33,563 nucleotides of DNA. Origin: Cyclobacteriaceae bacterium. GTDB taxonomy: Bacteria > Bacteroidota > Bacteroidia > Cytophagales > Cyclobacteriaceae. Each line of letters begins with the position of its first letter. Within the stretch, counting starts at the first letter, position 1. Under the pieces are notes generated by a model. It was not told the DNA's origin and made no database searches. It was given only the letters and a program-made list of their open reading frames with translations. Shown here piece by piece: positions 1-7,756 of this stretch. The stretch is from contig JANWWN010000033.1 in assembly GCA_025055435.1 (NCBI GenBank), positions 1 through 33,563 of the forward strand, given 5' to 3'. Position numbers and translations under genes: made by a program.

Positions 1-318
1 TTCCCGAAAAGACCACCAAGGCCAAATGGAAAATTTTTCAAAAATTTTTTCGCTCAAGTCTCATACCCGGCAAAGCATTCCAAGCACTTAAATTACAGTT
101 TGTTATTCCCGGCAGTGTTACGCCAGTAGTTGGAGCGCGACATTTTTACTACCCATTACGGTATTTGATTTCCCACCTTCATTTCAAATATTTGTACGCA
201 CGCCCCGAGGCCGGATAAAACTTCCGGCAATTCAAGGCCAAAGACTTTTTTAAACCGGCTCCATGGGTAAAGTCATGGACCGAAAACATATTAACAACCA
301 CAAAAACCCTAAATAACA
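1..318. other. Upstream region without a recognised gene
   Basis: No gene is recognised here. One forward frame is open from the window edge to a TAA at 216-218 (71 codons), but its product resembles nothing I know and an open run of this length is not rare by chance. The stretch at about 33-50 is very A/T-rich. A short dyad, TCCATG/CATGGA at 260-265 and 274-279, lies in the leader of the next gene. I found no exact TAnnTTTG promoter element and no clear NrdR-box pair, so the promoter of the ribonucleotide reductase operon is not located. Confidence 0.5.
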
Positions 319-1311
319 ATGAGCAACGTTTTACAGGAAGAGCCGATCTTAAAAGAAAACAAAGACCGTTTTGTCCTTTTTCCCATTCAGCATCACGATA
401 TATGGAAGTTTTACAAGCAAGCCGAGGCCAGCTTCTGGACAGCAGAAGAAATTGACCTGAGCCATGACCTCACTGACTGGGAAAATATGACAGACGGTGA
501 ACGTCATTTCATCAAACACGTGTTGGCTTTCTTTGCTGCCAGCGATGGCATAGTAAACGAGAACCTGGCCGAGCACTTTGTAGCCGAAGTGCAATACACC
601 GAGGCAAAGTTTTTCTACGGCTTTCAGATAGCTATTGAAAATATCCATTCGGAAACCTATTCCTTATTAATTGATACCTATGTAAAAGATCCGCAGGAAA
701 AAGACCGCCTCTTCCATGCCATCGAAACATTGGACTGCGTAAAGAAAAAAGCCGACTGGGCCCTGCGATGGATTGAAAAAGGAAACTTCCAGGAACGCTT
801 AATTGCCTTTGCAGCAGTTGAAGGTATTTTCTTTTCCGGTTCGTTTTGCTCCATTTTCTGGCTGAAGAAGCGCGGACTCATGCCCGGCCTGAGTTTCTCC
901 AACGAGCTCATCTCCCGCGATGAAGGCCTGCACTGCGACTTCGCCTGCCACATTTACACCAGGCACGTGGTCAACAAGTTGCCGGAACAAACCGTAATCA
1001 ACATCATTAAAGAAGCCGTTGAAATTGAGAAAGAGTTTGTTACCGATGCGCTTCCGGTTGACCTCATCGGTATGAATGCCAAATTAATGCGCCAGTATAT
1101 TGAATTTGTAGCCGACCGCCTGCTGAATGAACTGATTGGCAAAAAAGTATATGGCGCTACCAACCCCTTCGACTTTATGGATATGATTTCGCTGCGCGGA
1201 AAAACCAACTTCTTCGAGAAGCGCGTAGGCGACTACCAGAAGGCTGGTGTGATGGCACAGGCCGAGAAAAAAGAAACTGTACAAAAATTTTCACTGGACG
1301 AAGATTTTTGA
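319..1311 (+). CDS. nrdB: Class I ribonucleotide reductase, beta (R2) subunit
   Basis: This is the small subunit of aerobic ribonucleotide reductase. It carries the di-iron centre and the tyrosyl radical that is passed to the alpha subunit for reduction of ribonucleoside diphosphates in the cytoplasm. The 330-residue length is normal. The expected metal ligands are visible: Asp76, Glu107 and His110 (in [10 protein letters not shown]), Glu168, Glu202 and His205 (in RDEGLH). Tyr114 sits at the radical position, so this is a radical-bearing R2 rather than a Phe or Leu variant. The [10 protein letters not shown] segment resembles eukaryotic R2 more than the E. coli protein. The start is an ATG after an A-rich leader (aaataaca). 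nrdA follows after 50 bases on the same strand, so the two are almost certainly co-transcribed. Confidence 0.97.
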   Translation: MSNVLQEEPILKENKDRFVLFPIQHHDIWKFYKQAEASFWTAEEIDLSHDLTDWENMTDGERHFIKHVLAFFAASDGIVNENLAEHFVAEVQYTEAKFFYGFQIAIENIHSETYSLLIDTYVKDPQEKDRLFHAIETLDCVKKKADWALRWIEKGNFQERLIAFAAVEGIFFSGSFCSIFWLKKRGLMPGLSFSNELISRDEGLHCDFACHIYTRHVVNKLPEQTVINIIKEAVEIEKEFVTDALPVDLIGMNAKLMRQYIEFVADRLLNELIGKKVYGATNPFDFMDMISLRGKTNFFEKRVGDYQKAGVMAQAEKKETVQKFSLDEDF

Positions 1312-1361
1312 TACCTTCAAAGCACGTTTCCATTTTTTAAACTTAAACAACCCTAAACCTC

Positions 1362-3770
1362 ATGCTCGTCATAAAAAGAGACGGACGCAGAGAGTCCGTT
1401 AAATTCGACAAAATCACCGCACGTATCGAAAAACTCTGCTACGGACTTGACATGAAATACGTCAATCCGGTAGAGGTTGCCATGAAGGTGATTAACGGAT
1501 TGTACGATGGTGTAACCACGGTGGAACTGGATAACCTGGCAGCCGAAACGGCAGCCACCATGACCACCCGCCATCCGGACTACGCGAAGCTGGCTGCACG
1601 GCTGGCCATTTCCAACCTGCACAAGGTTACCAGTAAGTCGTTTTACAGCACCATGAAACGGCTCTACACGTATGTAGATCCGAAAACCGGTGAAAACGCT
1701 CCGCTCATATCCAAGGAAACCTGGCGCGTGGTTCAGCAGCACGCAGCTGAACTGGACGAAGCCATTATCTACGACCGCGACTTTGGTTACGACTACTTTG
1801 GTTTCAAAACCCTCGAACGCTCTTACCTGATGAAAATTGACGGTAAGGTCGTTGAACGTCCGCAGCACATGCTGATGCGTGTGGCGGTAGGCATCCATGG
1901 CGATGACATACCTGCGGTCATTGAAACATATAACCTGTTATCGGAGCGCTGGTTTACGCACGCCACACCTACACTGTTTAATGCCGGTACCCCCAAGCCG
2001 CAGCTTTCTTCCTGTTTCCTGCTTACCATGAAGGAAGACAGCATTGATGGCATTTACGATACGCTGAAGCAGTGCGCCAAAATCTCGCAGTCGGCCGGAG
2101 GCATCGGTTTAAGCATACATAATATCCGCGCAAAAGGCTCCTATATTAAAGGAACCGGAGGTACTTCCAACGGTATTGTGCCCATGCTGCGCAACTTCGA
2201 TATGACCGCCCGCTATGTGGACCAGGGCGGTGGCAAACGCAAAGGCAGCTTTGCCATATACATTGAGCCGTGGCATGCCGATATTTTCGACTTTCTGCAA
2301 CTGAAGAAAAACCACGGCAAAGAGGAGTTGCGGGCCCGGGATTTGTTCTACGCGCTTTGGATACCCGACCTGTTCATGAAGCGCGTAGAGAATAATGAGA
2401 TGTGGTCGCTGTTCTGTCCGAACGAAGCACCCGGCCTGGCCGATGTTTGGGGTGAAGAATTTGAACGACTGTACGAGAAGTATGAAAAGGAAGGTAAGTT
2501 CCGTAAACAGATAAAGGCACAGGACCTGTGGTTCGAAATACTTGAATCACAAATCGAAACCGGAACGCCCTACATGCTGTATAAAGACGCAGCCAACCGC
2601 AAGTCCAATCAGAAGAATCTCGGTACTATCAAATCGAGCAACCTGTGTACGGAGATCATCGAATACACCTCAAAAGACGAGGTAGCGGTATGCAACCTGG
2701 CTTCCATTGCCTTACCCAAATTTGTAACACCGGAAGGTACATTCGATCATCAAAAGCTCTACGAAATCACCAAGGTAGTTACGCGAAACCTCAACAAGGT
2801 TATCGACATTAACTACTATCCCGTTGAAGAAGCGCGGACTTCCAACCTGCGTCACCGCCCGATTGGCATCGGTGTACAGGGTCTGGCCGATACCTTCATT
2901 ATGCTGCGCATGCCGTTCGACTCACCCGAAGCGCGCAGACTCAACGAAGACATCTTCGAAACCATCTATTACGGCGCCATGGAGGCGTCCATGGAGCTGG
3001 CTAAGAAAGACGGCCCGTACGAAACCTTCAAAGGCTCGCCCGTTTCCAAGGGCATATTCCAGTTCGACATGTGGGGTGTAACACCAAAAAGCGGTCGCTG
3101 GAACTGGGAAAAGCTCAAACAGGAGGTTAAGAAATACGGTGTTCGGAACTCGTTGCTGGTGGCTCCCATGCCCACTGCATCGACTTCCCAAATACTCGGC
3201 AACAACGAGTGCTTCGAACCTTATACATCCAACATTTACACCCGCAGAACCCTTTCGGGTGAATTCATCGTGGTAAACAAACACCTGATGAAAGATCTGA
3301 TCGAACTGGGTTTGTGGAACGAAACCATGCGGCAGAAGCTTATCGCCACCAACGGTTCGGTGCAACCCATACCGGAGATTCCTCAACACATTAAGGACAT
3401 TTACCGCACGGTTTGGGAGATACCGCAACGCGCCATCATCGATATGGCAGCCGATCGCGGGGCTTATATCTGCCAGTCGCAGAGCCTCAATATTCATCTT
3501 AAAGATCCGAACTTCGGCAAGCTTACTTCCATGCACTTCTATGCCTGGAAGAAAGGATTGAAAACCGGCATGTATTACCTGCGTTCAACCGCTGCTGCCG
3601 ATGCCATCAAGTTTACATTGGATAAATCAGCTTTGCAGAAACCGGTTAAGGAAGAAGCACAAGCCAATCCGGAAACCGTGCAGGAACGCGTTGCTAACTA
3701 CGAGCAGAAAAAATCCGACATGGCCTGTTCGCTCGATAACCCTGAGGCATGCGAAGCCTGCGGAAGCTGA
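1362..3770 (+). CDS. nrdA: Class I ribonucleotide reductase, alpha (R1) subunit
   Basis: This is the catalytic subunit of ribonucleotide reductase, reducing NDPs to dNDPs with NrdB as radical donor. An N-terminal ATP-cone (about residues 1-90, starting MLVIKRDGR) suggests overall activity control by ATP/dATP. Active-site residues are in place: Cys218 (QLSSCFL) and Cys444 (VAVCNLAS) as the redox pair, and Asn427, Cys429 and Glu431 (SNLCTE) with Cys429 as the thiyl radical. A Tyr-Tyr pair in GMYYLRST matches the radical-transfer tyrosines. The C-terminal CEACGS tail holds Cys797 and Cys800, the pair re-reduced by thioredoxin or glutaredoxin. The 802-residue length is typical for a cone-bearing R1. 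The gene follows nrdB and is closed by a strong terminator. Confidence 0.98.
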   Translation: MLVIKRDGRRESVKFDKITARIEKLCYGLDMKYVNPVEVAMKVINGLYDGVTTVELDNLAAETAATMTTRHPDYAKLAARLAISNLHKVTSKSFYSTMKRLYTYVDPKTGENAPLISKETWRVVQQHAAELDEAIIYDRDFGYDYFGFKTLERSYLMKIDGKVVERPQHMLMRVAVGIHGDDIPAVIETYNLLSERWFTHATPTLFNAGTPKPQLSSCFLLTMKEDSIDGIYDTLKQCAKISQSAGGIGLSIHNIRAKGSYIKGTGGTSNGIVPMLRNFDMTARYVDQGGGKRKGSFAIYIEPWHADIFDFLQLKKNHGKEELRARDLFYALWIPDLFMKRVENNEMWSLFCPNEAPGLADVWGEEFERLYEKYEKEGKFRKQIKAQDLWFEILESQIETGTPYMLYKDAANRKSNQKNLGTIKSSNLCTEIIEYTSKDEVAVCNLASIALPKFVTPEGTFDHQKLYEITKVVTRNLNKVIDINYYPVEEARTSNLRHRPIGIGVQGLADTFIMLRMPFDSPEARRLNEDIFETIYYGAMEASMELAKKDGPYETFKGSPVSKGIFQFDMWGVTPKSGRWNWEKLKQEVKKYGVRNSLLVAPMPTASTSQILGNNECFEPYTSNIYTRRTLSGEFIVVNKHLMKDLIELGLWNETMRQKLIATNGSVQPIPEIPQHIKDIYRTVWEIPQRAIIDMAADRGAYICQSQSLNIHLKDPNFGKLTSMHFYAWKKGLKTGMYYLRSTAAADAIKFTLDKSALQKPVKEEAQANPETVQERVANYEQKKSDMACSLDNPEACEACGS

Positions 3771-3787
3771 CCGGCCAACTGCTTAAT

Positions 3788-3821
3788 AAAAAACCCTGAC
3801 CCGCAACGGTCAGGGTTTTTT
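3788..3821 (+). terminator. Rho-independent terminator of nrdBA
   Basis: A perfect 14-bp stem (A6-CCCTGACC at 3788-3801 and GGTCAGGG-T6 at 3808-3821) encloses a 6-base loop, with the T-run directly after the GC-rich part. It starts 18 bases after the nrdA stop codon. The A-tract on the left arm would let it also work in the other direction, though no minus-strand gene ends here. Confidence 0.93.
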
Positions 3822-3892
3822 GTTTCGAGTTATGCAACAACTTTTCCTGTGTTTCACTATCATTAAATTTCTTTTTCTAAACCGCTCAAACC

Positions 3893-5239
3893 ATGAACCG
3901 CAGAACCTTTACCCGTCAAACTGCCCTTGCCTCAGCTGCCGTAACCATCCTCCCTTCTTTCACATGGAGTAGCAACAAGCCTGTTCGTTTGGTTTTCATC
4001 GGGGTAGGCCTGCGTGGACAGCACCATCTGGACCTCGCGCTGCGCAGAAAAGATGTAGATATAATCGCCATGTGCGATATCGACAACCGGATGCTGCAAA
4101 TGGCCTTCGACATTGTGAAAAAATCCGGCAAACCCATGCCGAAAATTTTTACAGGCGACCAATATGCTTGGAAAAAAATGTTGGAGCTGAAAGACATTGA
4201 TGGCGTAATCATATCAACCCCTTGGGAGTGGCACACACCCATGATTCTTGGCGCACTGGAAGCAGGAATCAGGTATGTAGGCACCGAAGTGGTTTTGGGC
4301 ATAACGCTGCAAGACCACTGGGATGTGGTGAAAGCAGCCGAACGACACAGGGCGCATGTGATGATGCTGGAAAATGTTTGCTACCGCAGGGATGTGTTAG
4401 CAGTGCTCAACATGGTTCGGCAAGGTGTATTTGGAGAGATTATCCACCTGCAGGGCGGTTATCAGCATGACCTTCGTGAAGTGAAATTCAATAACGGGCA
4501 GCAACCTTACGGTGGCGGCGTGGAGTTTGGCGAAAAAGGTTTTTCCGAAGCCGCCTGGCGCACCCACCACTCCGTGTACCGGAATGGCGACCTCTACCCT
4601 ACACATGGTATCGGACCGTTGGCTGAAATGATCAACATCAACCGCGGAAACCGCTTTCTGTTACTTAATTCATTTGCATCGAAAGCCCGCGGACTGCACG
4701 AATACATCGTAAAGCACGGTGGTGAAAATCATCCCAATGCCAAAATCCAATTCAAGCTGGGCGATGTGGTTACCACCCAAATTCAGTGCGCCAATGGCGA
4801 AACCATCCTGTTGCAGCACGACACCAACCTGCCGCGACCCTATTCGCTTGGCTTCCGCGTGCAGGGCACCAAAGGCATTTGGATGGATGTGAATAAATCC
4901 ATTTACCTGGAAGATGTTAGTCCGCAACCACACCGTTGGGAAGATGCCAAACCTTATCTGGAAAAATACGATCATCCGCTGTGGAAACGCTGGTCGCAGG
5001 AAACCGAAAGCGCCGGACACGGAGGCATGGACTTCTTTGTACTGCACGCCTTTGTCGAGTCCATCAAGCGCCGCGTGCCAACGCCTATGGATGTGTACGA
5101 TGCAGCGACATGGAGCGCTATTACGCCACTGAGCGAACGCAGCATTGAACTGGGAAATGAAACCGTTGAGTTTCCCGATTTTACAGGCGGTCAGTGGATG
5201 TACCGCAAAAACGACTTTGCTTTAACCGATGAATTCTGA
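3893..5239 (+). CDS. GH109-like NAD-dependent glycosidase (Gfo/Idh/MocA fold), secreted
   Basis: The protein (448 aa) has a Gfo/Idh/MocA-type Rossmann fold with the dinucleotide motif GVGLRGQ at residues 37-43. Several segments fit family GH109, known from alpha-N-acetylgalactosaminidases that use bound NAD: LENVCYRRD (159-167), LYPTHGIGP (234-242) with the family's key His at 238, HDTNLPRPYS, and YDHPLWKR followed by GHGGMDF. The N-terminus, NRRTFTRQ plus a hydrophobic stretch to about residue 26, looks like a Tat-type signal as seen in many GH109 proteins, which would fit export with folded cofactor. The next gene, a NahK-like kinase, overlaps its end by 11 bases, so coupling is likely. The family is inferred from remembered motifs. 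Substrate specificity is not shown, and a plain dehydrogenase remains possible. Confidence 0.8.
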   Translation: MNRRTFTRQTALASAAVTILPSFTWSSNKPVRLVFIGVGLRGQHHLDLALRRKDVDIIAMCDIDNRMLQMAFDIVKKSGKPMPKIFTGDQYAWKKMLELKDIDGVIISTPWEWHTPMILGALEAGIRYVGTEVVLGITLQDHWDVVKAAERHRAHVMMLENVCYRRDVLAVLNMVRQGVFGEIIHLQGGYQHDLREVKFNNGQQPYGGGVEFGEKGFSEAAWRTHHSVYRNGDLYPTHGIGPLAEMININRGNRFLLLNSFASKARGLHEYIVKHGGENHPNAKIQFKLGDVVTTQIQCANGETILLQHDTNLPRPYSLGFRVQGTKGIWMDVNKSIYLEDVSPQPHRWEDAKPYLEKYDHPLWKRWSQETESAGHGGMDFFVLHAFVESIKRRVPTPMDVYDAATWSAITPLSERSIELGNETVEFPDFTGGQWMYRKNDFALTDEF

Positions 5240-6275
5240 AGCACGTCAGGCTGCGGAGGCATTCGGGTTAAAAGATGCCGGCTTACAGGTTATTTCAGAA
5301 GGCCTCATTCATCAAACTTTTCGTGCAACAGCCGGCACTACTTCCCTTTTGTTGCAGCAAATCAACACGCGGGTTTTCACCAAACCTGAACTGCTTATCA
5401 GCAACTACCTGCACATCTGCCATCATCTGAAATCAAAAAACATCTTCCTGCCGGAAGCAGTGCCATCCTTAAGCGGCAATTACCTCTACTTTAGCAACGG
5501 AACTGTCTGGCGTGCCACCGCTTACCTGCCCGACACTTTCACAGTATCCACTCACCCTACGCCAGATCTTGCTTTTCGTGCTGCCGCATGTTTTGCCCGA
5601 TACCTGGAAGCACTGAGCGATTTAAATCCAAACCTGATTCAGCCTGCCATTTCCGATTTTCACAACCTCCGTAATCGATACCTTATGTTCGAAGAAGCCT
5701 GTGAACGGGATTCGGCTAACCGGAAAATGAAGATTTCATTTCTGATCGATGGACTGCGATCAAGGTTCCAATATGTTCGTTTTTTTGATTCACTGGCAGG
5801 AAACTCCGGATTTGTATTACGGATTATGCACTGCGATTGCAAGATCAGCAACATTTTATTTGATCGAAATACACAACAGGCTGTTTGCCCTGTTGACTGG
5901 GATACTGCCATGCCGGGGTATTTCTTTTCCGACATCGGTGATTTAATCCGCAGTACCGTCTCGGCCCTGCCGGAATCCAGCCCGGATTTTACTTTGCTGG
6001 AAATCCGAAAAGATATTTACCATGCTCTGACATCGGGCTATCTCAGCCATGCAGCCGGCCTGTTAACCGAAACCGAAAAACAATATCTGCATTACGCCGG
6101 CCTGCTGATGACCTATATGCAGGCTTTACGTTTTACTACCGACTATTTGAATGGAGACGTATATTACAAAACAACCTATCCGGATCAGAACCTGCACCGT
6201 GCAATGAATCAGCTAACGCTTCTGGAAAAATTGGAAGCATTCATAACATTTGAAATGAATCTTCCGGTATTTTAA
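5229..6275 (+). CDS. NahK-like N-acetylhexosamine kinase (phosphotransferase family)
   Basis: This 348-residue protein belongs to the aminoglycoside-phosphotransferase/choline-kinase fold. The Brenner-type loop is HCDCKISNILFD (201-212), giving catalytic Asp203 and Asn208. The metal-binding segment is VDWDTAMPG (222-230), giving Asp223 and Asp225. The pattern of an H-x-D-x-K-x-x-N-x-L-F-D loop followed by a D-x-D-T-x-MPG segment and S-D-I-G-D is that of N-acetylhexosamine 1-kinase (NahK)-like proteins, rather than true antibiotic kinases. Its ATG overlaps the GH109-like gene by 11 bases. Inference: it phosphorylates the HexNAc freed by that enzyme. Oddity: two residues of the loop are Cys (HCDCK) where I expect HNDTK or HGDxK. 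The gene ends in a 4-base stop-to-stop overlap with the convergent minus-strand gene, leaving no room for a separate terminator. Confidence 0.72.
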   Translation: MNSEARQAAEAFGLKDAGLQVISEGLIHQTFRATAGTTSLLLQQINTRVFTKPELLISNYLHICHHLKSKNIFLPEAVPSLSGNYLYFSNGTVWRATAYLPDTFTVSTHPTPDLAFRAAACFARYLEALSDLNPNLIQPAISDFHNLRNRYLMFEEACERDSANRKMKISFLIDGLRSRFQYVRFFDSLAGNSGFVLRIMHCDCKISNILFDRNTQQAVCPVDWDTAMPGYFFSDIGDLIRSTVSALPESSPDFTLLEIRKDIYHALTSGYLSHAAGLLTETEKQYLHYAGLLMTYMQALRFTTDYLNGDVYYKTTYPDQNLHRAMNQLTLLEKLEAFITFEMNLPVF

Positions 6276-7489
6276 ATACCTATCCGCTCAACACACTTAC
6301 GGATTTTCTGAAACGTATGCTCCGGGTCATGATCCAATCCGATACTCATACGGATCAGGCCATCTGTTAGTCCGATGGCTTTTCGCTCCTCTTCCGGTAT
6401 TTCGGATGACGTGCTGGCTCCGGGGGAGCTAAACAGGGTTTTGTAGAAACCCAGACTGACCGCCAGATAACCGATGTTCTGGTTTTGCATTTCTTCCATC
6501 AGTGCAAACGATTTTTCGCGCGTACCCACATCCAGCACCACCATACCCCCGAAACCGTATTCAGGCCGGAACAGTTTTTTGGCCAATTCATGTTGCGGAT
6601 GGCTTTCCAGGCCCGGATATATTACCTTCATACCTGCCTCCGAAAGCCGTTGGGCAATGTGCAGAGCGTTGGCGCTGTGCTTCATCATCCGCACCGACAG
6701 GCTGTGCAGGTTTTTGAGTACAGAGGCTGAACGCAGACTATCCATAACAGGCCCCAACAGCATCAACATGCCGTTGTTTACATCGGTAAGCTGGTGAATA
6801 AAATCGTGCGATGCGCAGATGGTTCCGGCCACGGTATCGCTGGTGCCGTTTATAAATTTAGTCAGGCTGTGAATTACCACATCAGCACCCCACAGCGACG
6901 GACTGACCATCAATGGTGTAAAGGTATTATCCACAACGAGCTTCACGCGGTGTTTACGACAAATGGATGAAATTTTTTCAAGGTCGGCCAGTTCAAGCAA
7001 CGGATTGCTCATCACCTCACAATACACCACGCGGGTTCTTTCCGTAATGGCGTTTTCAATCAATTCCGGATCGCGGAAATCGATAAACGTTGTTTTAATG
7101 CCCCAGCGGGGTGCTACATTTTTCAGAAACGCATACGTGCCGCCATAAATAACCCGGCTTGCCACAATCTCATCACCGGCACCGCAGAGTTGAAGTAAAG
7201 TGCAGGTGATGGCTCCCATGCCCGAGGCTGTAACCAATGCCGATTCGGTCTTTTCCATTGCAGCAAGTGCCTGTGCCAGGTAGCGGTTGGTGGGATTCAT
7301 GTGGCGTGAATAGAGATAGCAGCCTTCGATTTCCTTTTCGAACAGCTCGCTCATGCGGGATGCCTGTAAAAAAGTGTAGGTGGATGAATCTTCGATGGAA
7401 GGATTAACACCGCCAAATTCGCCGAAAAACTGAAGGTTCTGAATTTCCTGTGCCGGATGGAAGTGTGCCATGGTATTTGGTTTTTTCAT
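6272..7489 (-). CDS. Cys/Met metabolism PLP-dependent enzyme (methionine gamma-lyase/cystathionine lyase-like)
   Basis: This is a 405-residue fold-type I PLP enzyme of the trans-sulfuration family. The Schiff-base lysine is Lys211 in HSLTKFINGTSD. Asp187 in VVDNTF contacts the pyridine nitrogen. YSRHMNPT (60-67) supplies the Tyr/Arg pair that binds the neighbouring subunit's cofactor phosphate, and SGMGAI is the PLP phosphate loop. The family covers methionine gamma-lyase, cystathionine beta- and gamma-lyase, cystathionine gamma-synthase and O-acetylhomoserine sulfhydrylase, and sequence alone does not settle which this is. The start could be the first Met or Met7, seven codons in, where the usual MAHFHP-like beginning lies. 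It stands alone between a palindromic element upstream and a convergent kinase gene. Confidence 0.85.
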   Translation of the reverse strand: MKKPNTMAHFHPAQEIQNLQFFGEFGGVNPSIEDSSTYTFLQASRMSELFEKEIEGCYLYSRHMNPTNRYLAQALAAMEKTESALVTASGMGAITCTLLQLCGAGDEIVASRVIYGGTYAFLKNVAPRWGIKTTFIDFRDPELIENAITERTRVVYCEVMSNPLLELADLEKISSICRKHRVKLVVDNTFTPLMVSPSLWGADVVIHSLTKFINGTSDTVAGTICASHDFIHQLTDVNNGMLMLLGPVMDSLRSASVLKNLHSLSVRMMKHSANALHIAQRLSEAGMKVIYPGLESHPQHELAKKLFRPEYGFGGMVVLDVGTREKSFALMEEMQNQNIGYLAVSLGFYKTLFSSPGASTSSEIPEEERKAIGLTDGLIRMSIGLDHDPEHTFQKIRKCVERIGI

Positions 7490-7551
7490 TGCAACAAATA
7501 AACGAATCCTTTGATTAATAGGTGCTGCGAAAAATCAGATTGGAGAAAAGA

Positions 7552-7727
7552 AATATACGACCCCTTCAGGGTCGTTTTTCAAATTTTCCAATGCTAAAAA
7601 CATACAATCCCTTCGGGATTTTGTATTACCAGGCACATGCTGTCATGTTTAATTCGGAATCCGAAGGATTCCCATGTTTTTAGAAAAATTATTGTGGCCG
7701 CTGCCGACCCGGAAAGGGTCGCATATT
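7552..7727. repeat. Nested palindromic intergenic element (REP/MITE-like)
   Basis: Dyads are packed inside one another. The outer arms are AATATACGACCC (7552-7563) and GGGTCGCATATT (7716-7727), complementary at 11 of 12 positions. The middle arms are CTAAAAACAT (7594-7603) and ATGTTTTTAG (7674-7683), perfect. Local hairpins lie at 7557-7575 (ACGACCC/GGGTCGT), 7602-7626 (AATCCC/GGGATT core with ATACAA/TTGTAT outside), 7635-7648 (ACATG/CATGT), 7656-7672 (GGAATCC-GAA-GGATTCC) and 7705-7721 (CGACCC/GGGTCG). The only stem followed by a T-run (7557-7579) points along the plus strand, away from the reading direction of both neighbours, so it is not a simple terminator for acs. It fills most of the acs-to-lyase gap. 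A dispersed repeat or structured RNA is inferred; copies elsewhere cannot be seen from here. Confidence 0.65.
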
Positions 7728-7756
7728 AAATTTTGCTGCTTCTAACCTTTCGGTGA

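Noticed and set aside
3-218. Open frame of 71 codons running in from the window edge, possible end of an upstream gene
   Set aside because: No recognisable protein features and the length is within chance for one of six frames; kept only as an unassigned region.
260-279. Leader hairpin or operator before nrdB (TCCATG/CATGGA)
   Set aside because: Only 6 bp with an 8-base loop and no match to an NrdR-box pattern that I recognise.
1353-1898. 181-codon minus-strand frame opposite nrdA
   Set aside because: It lies wholly opposite a well-supported gene and resembles no family; an antisense shadow.
2922-3536. 204-codon minus-strand frame opposite nrdA
   Set aside because: Antisense shadow of the catalytic region of R1, with atypical composition.
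5229-6275. Aminoglycoside-resistance gene
   Set aside because: Although the fold is that of aminoglycoside phosphotransferases, the loop pattern and the operon partner fit a sugar kinase, so no resistance role is claimed.
7557-7579. Terminator for acs
   Set aside because: The T-run follows the stem on the plus strand while acs reads on the minus strand; treated as part of the palindromic element instead.
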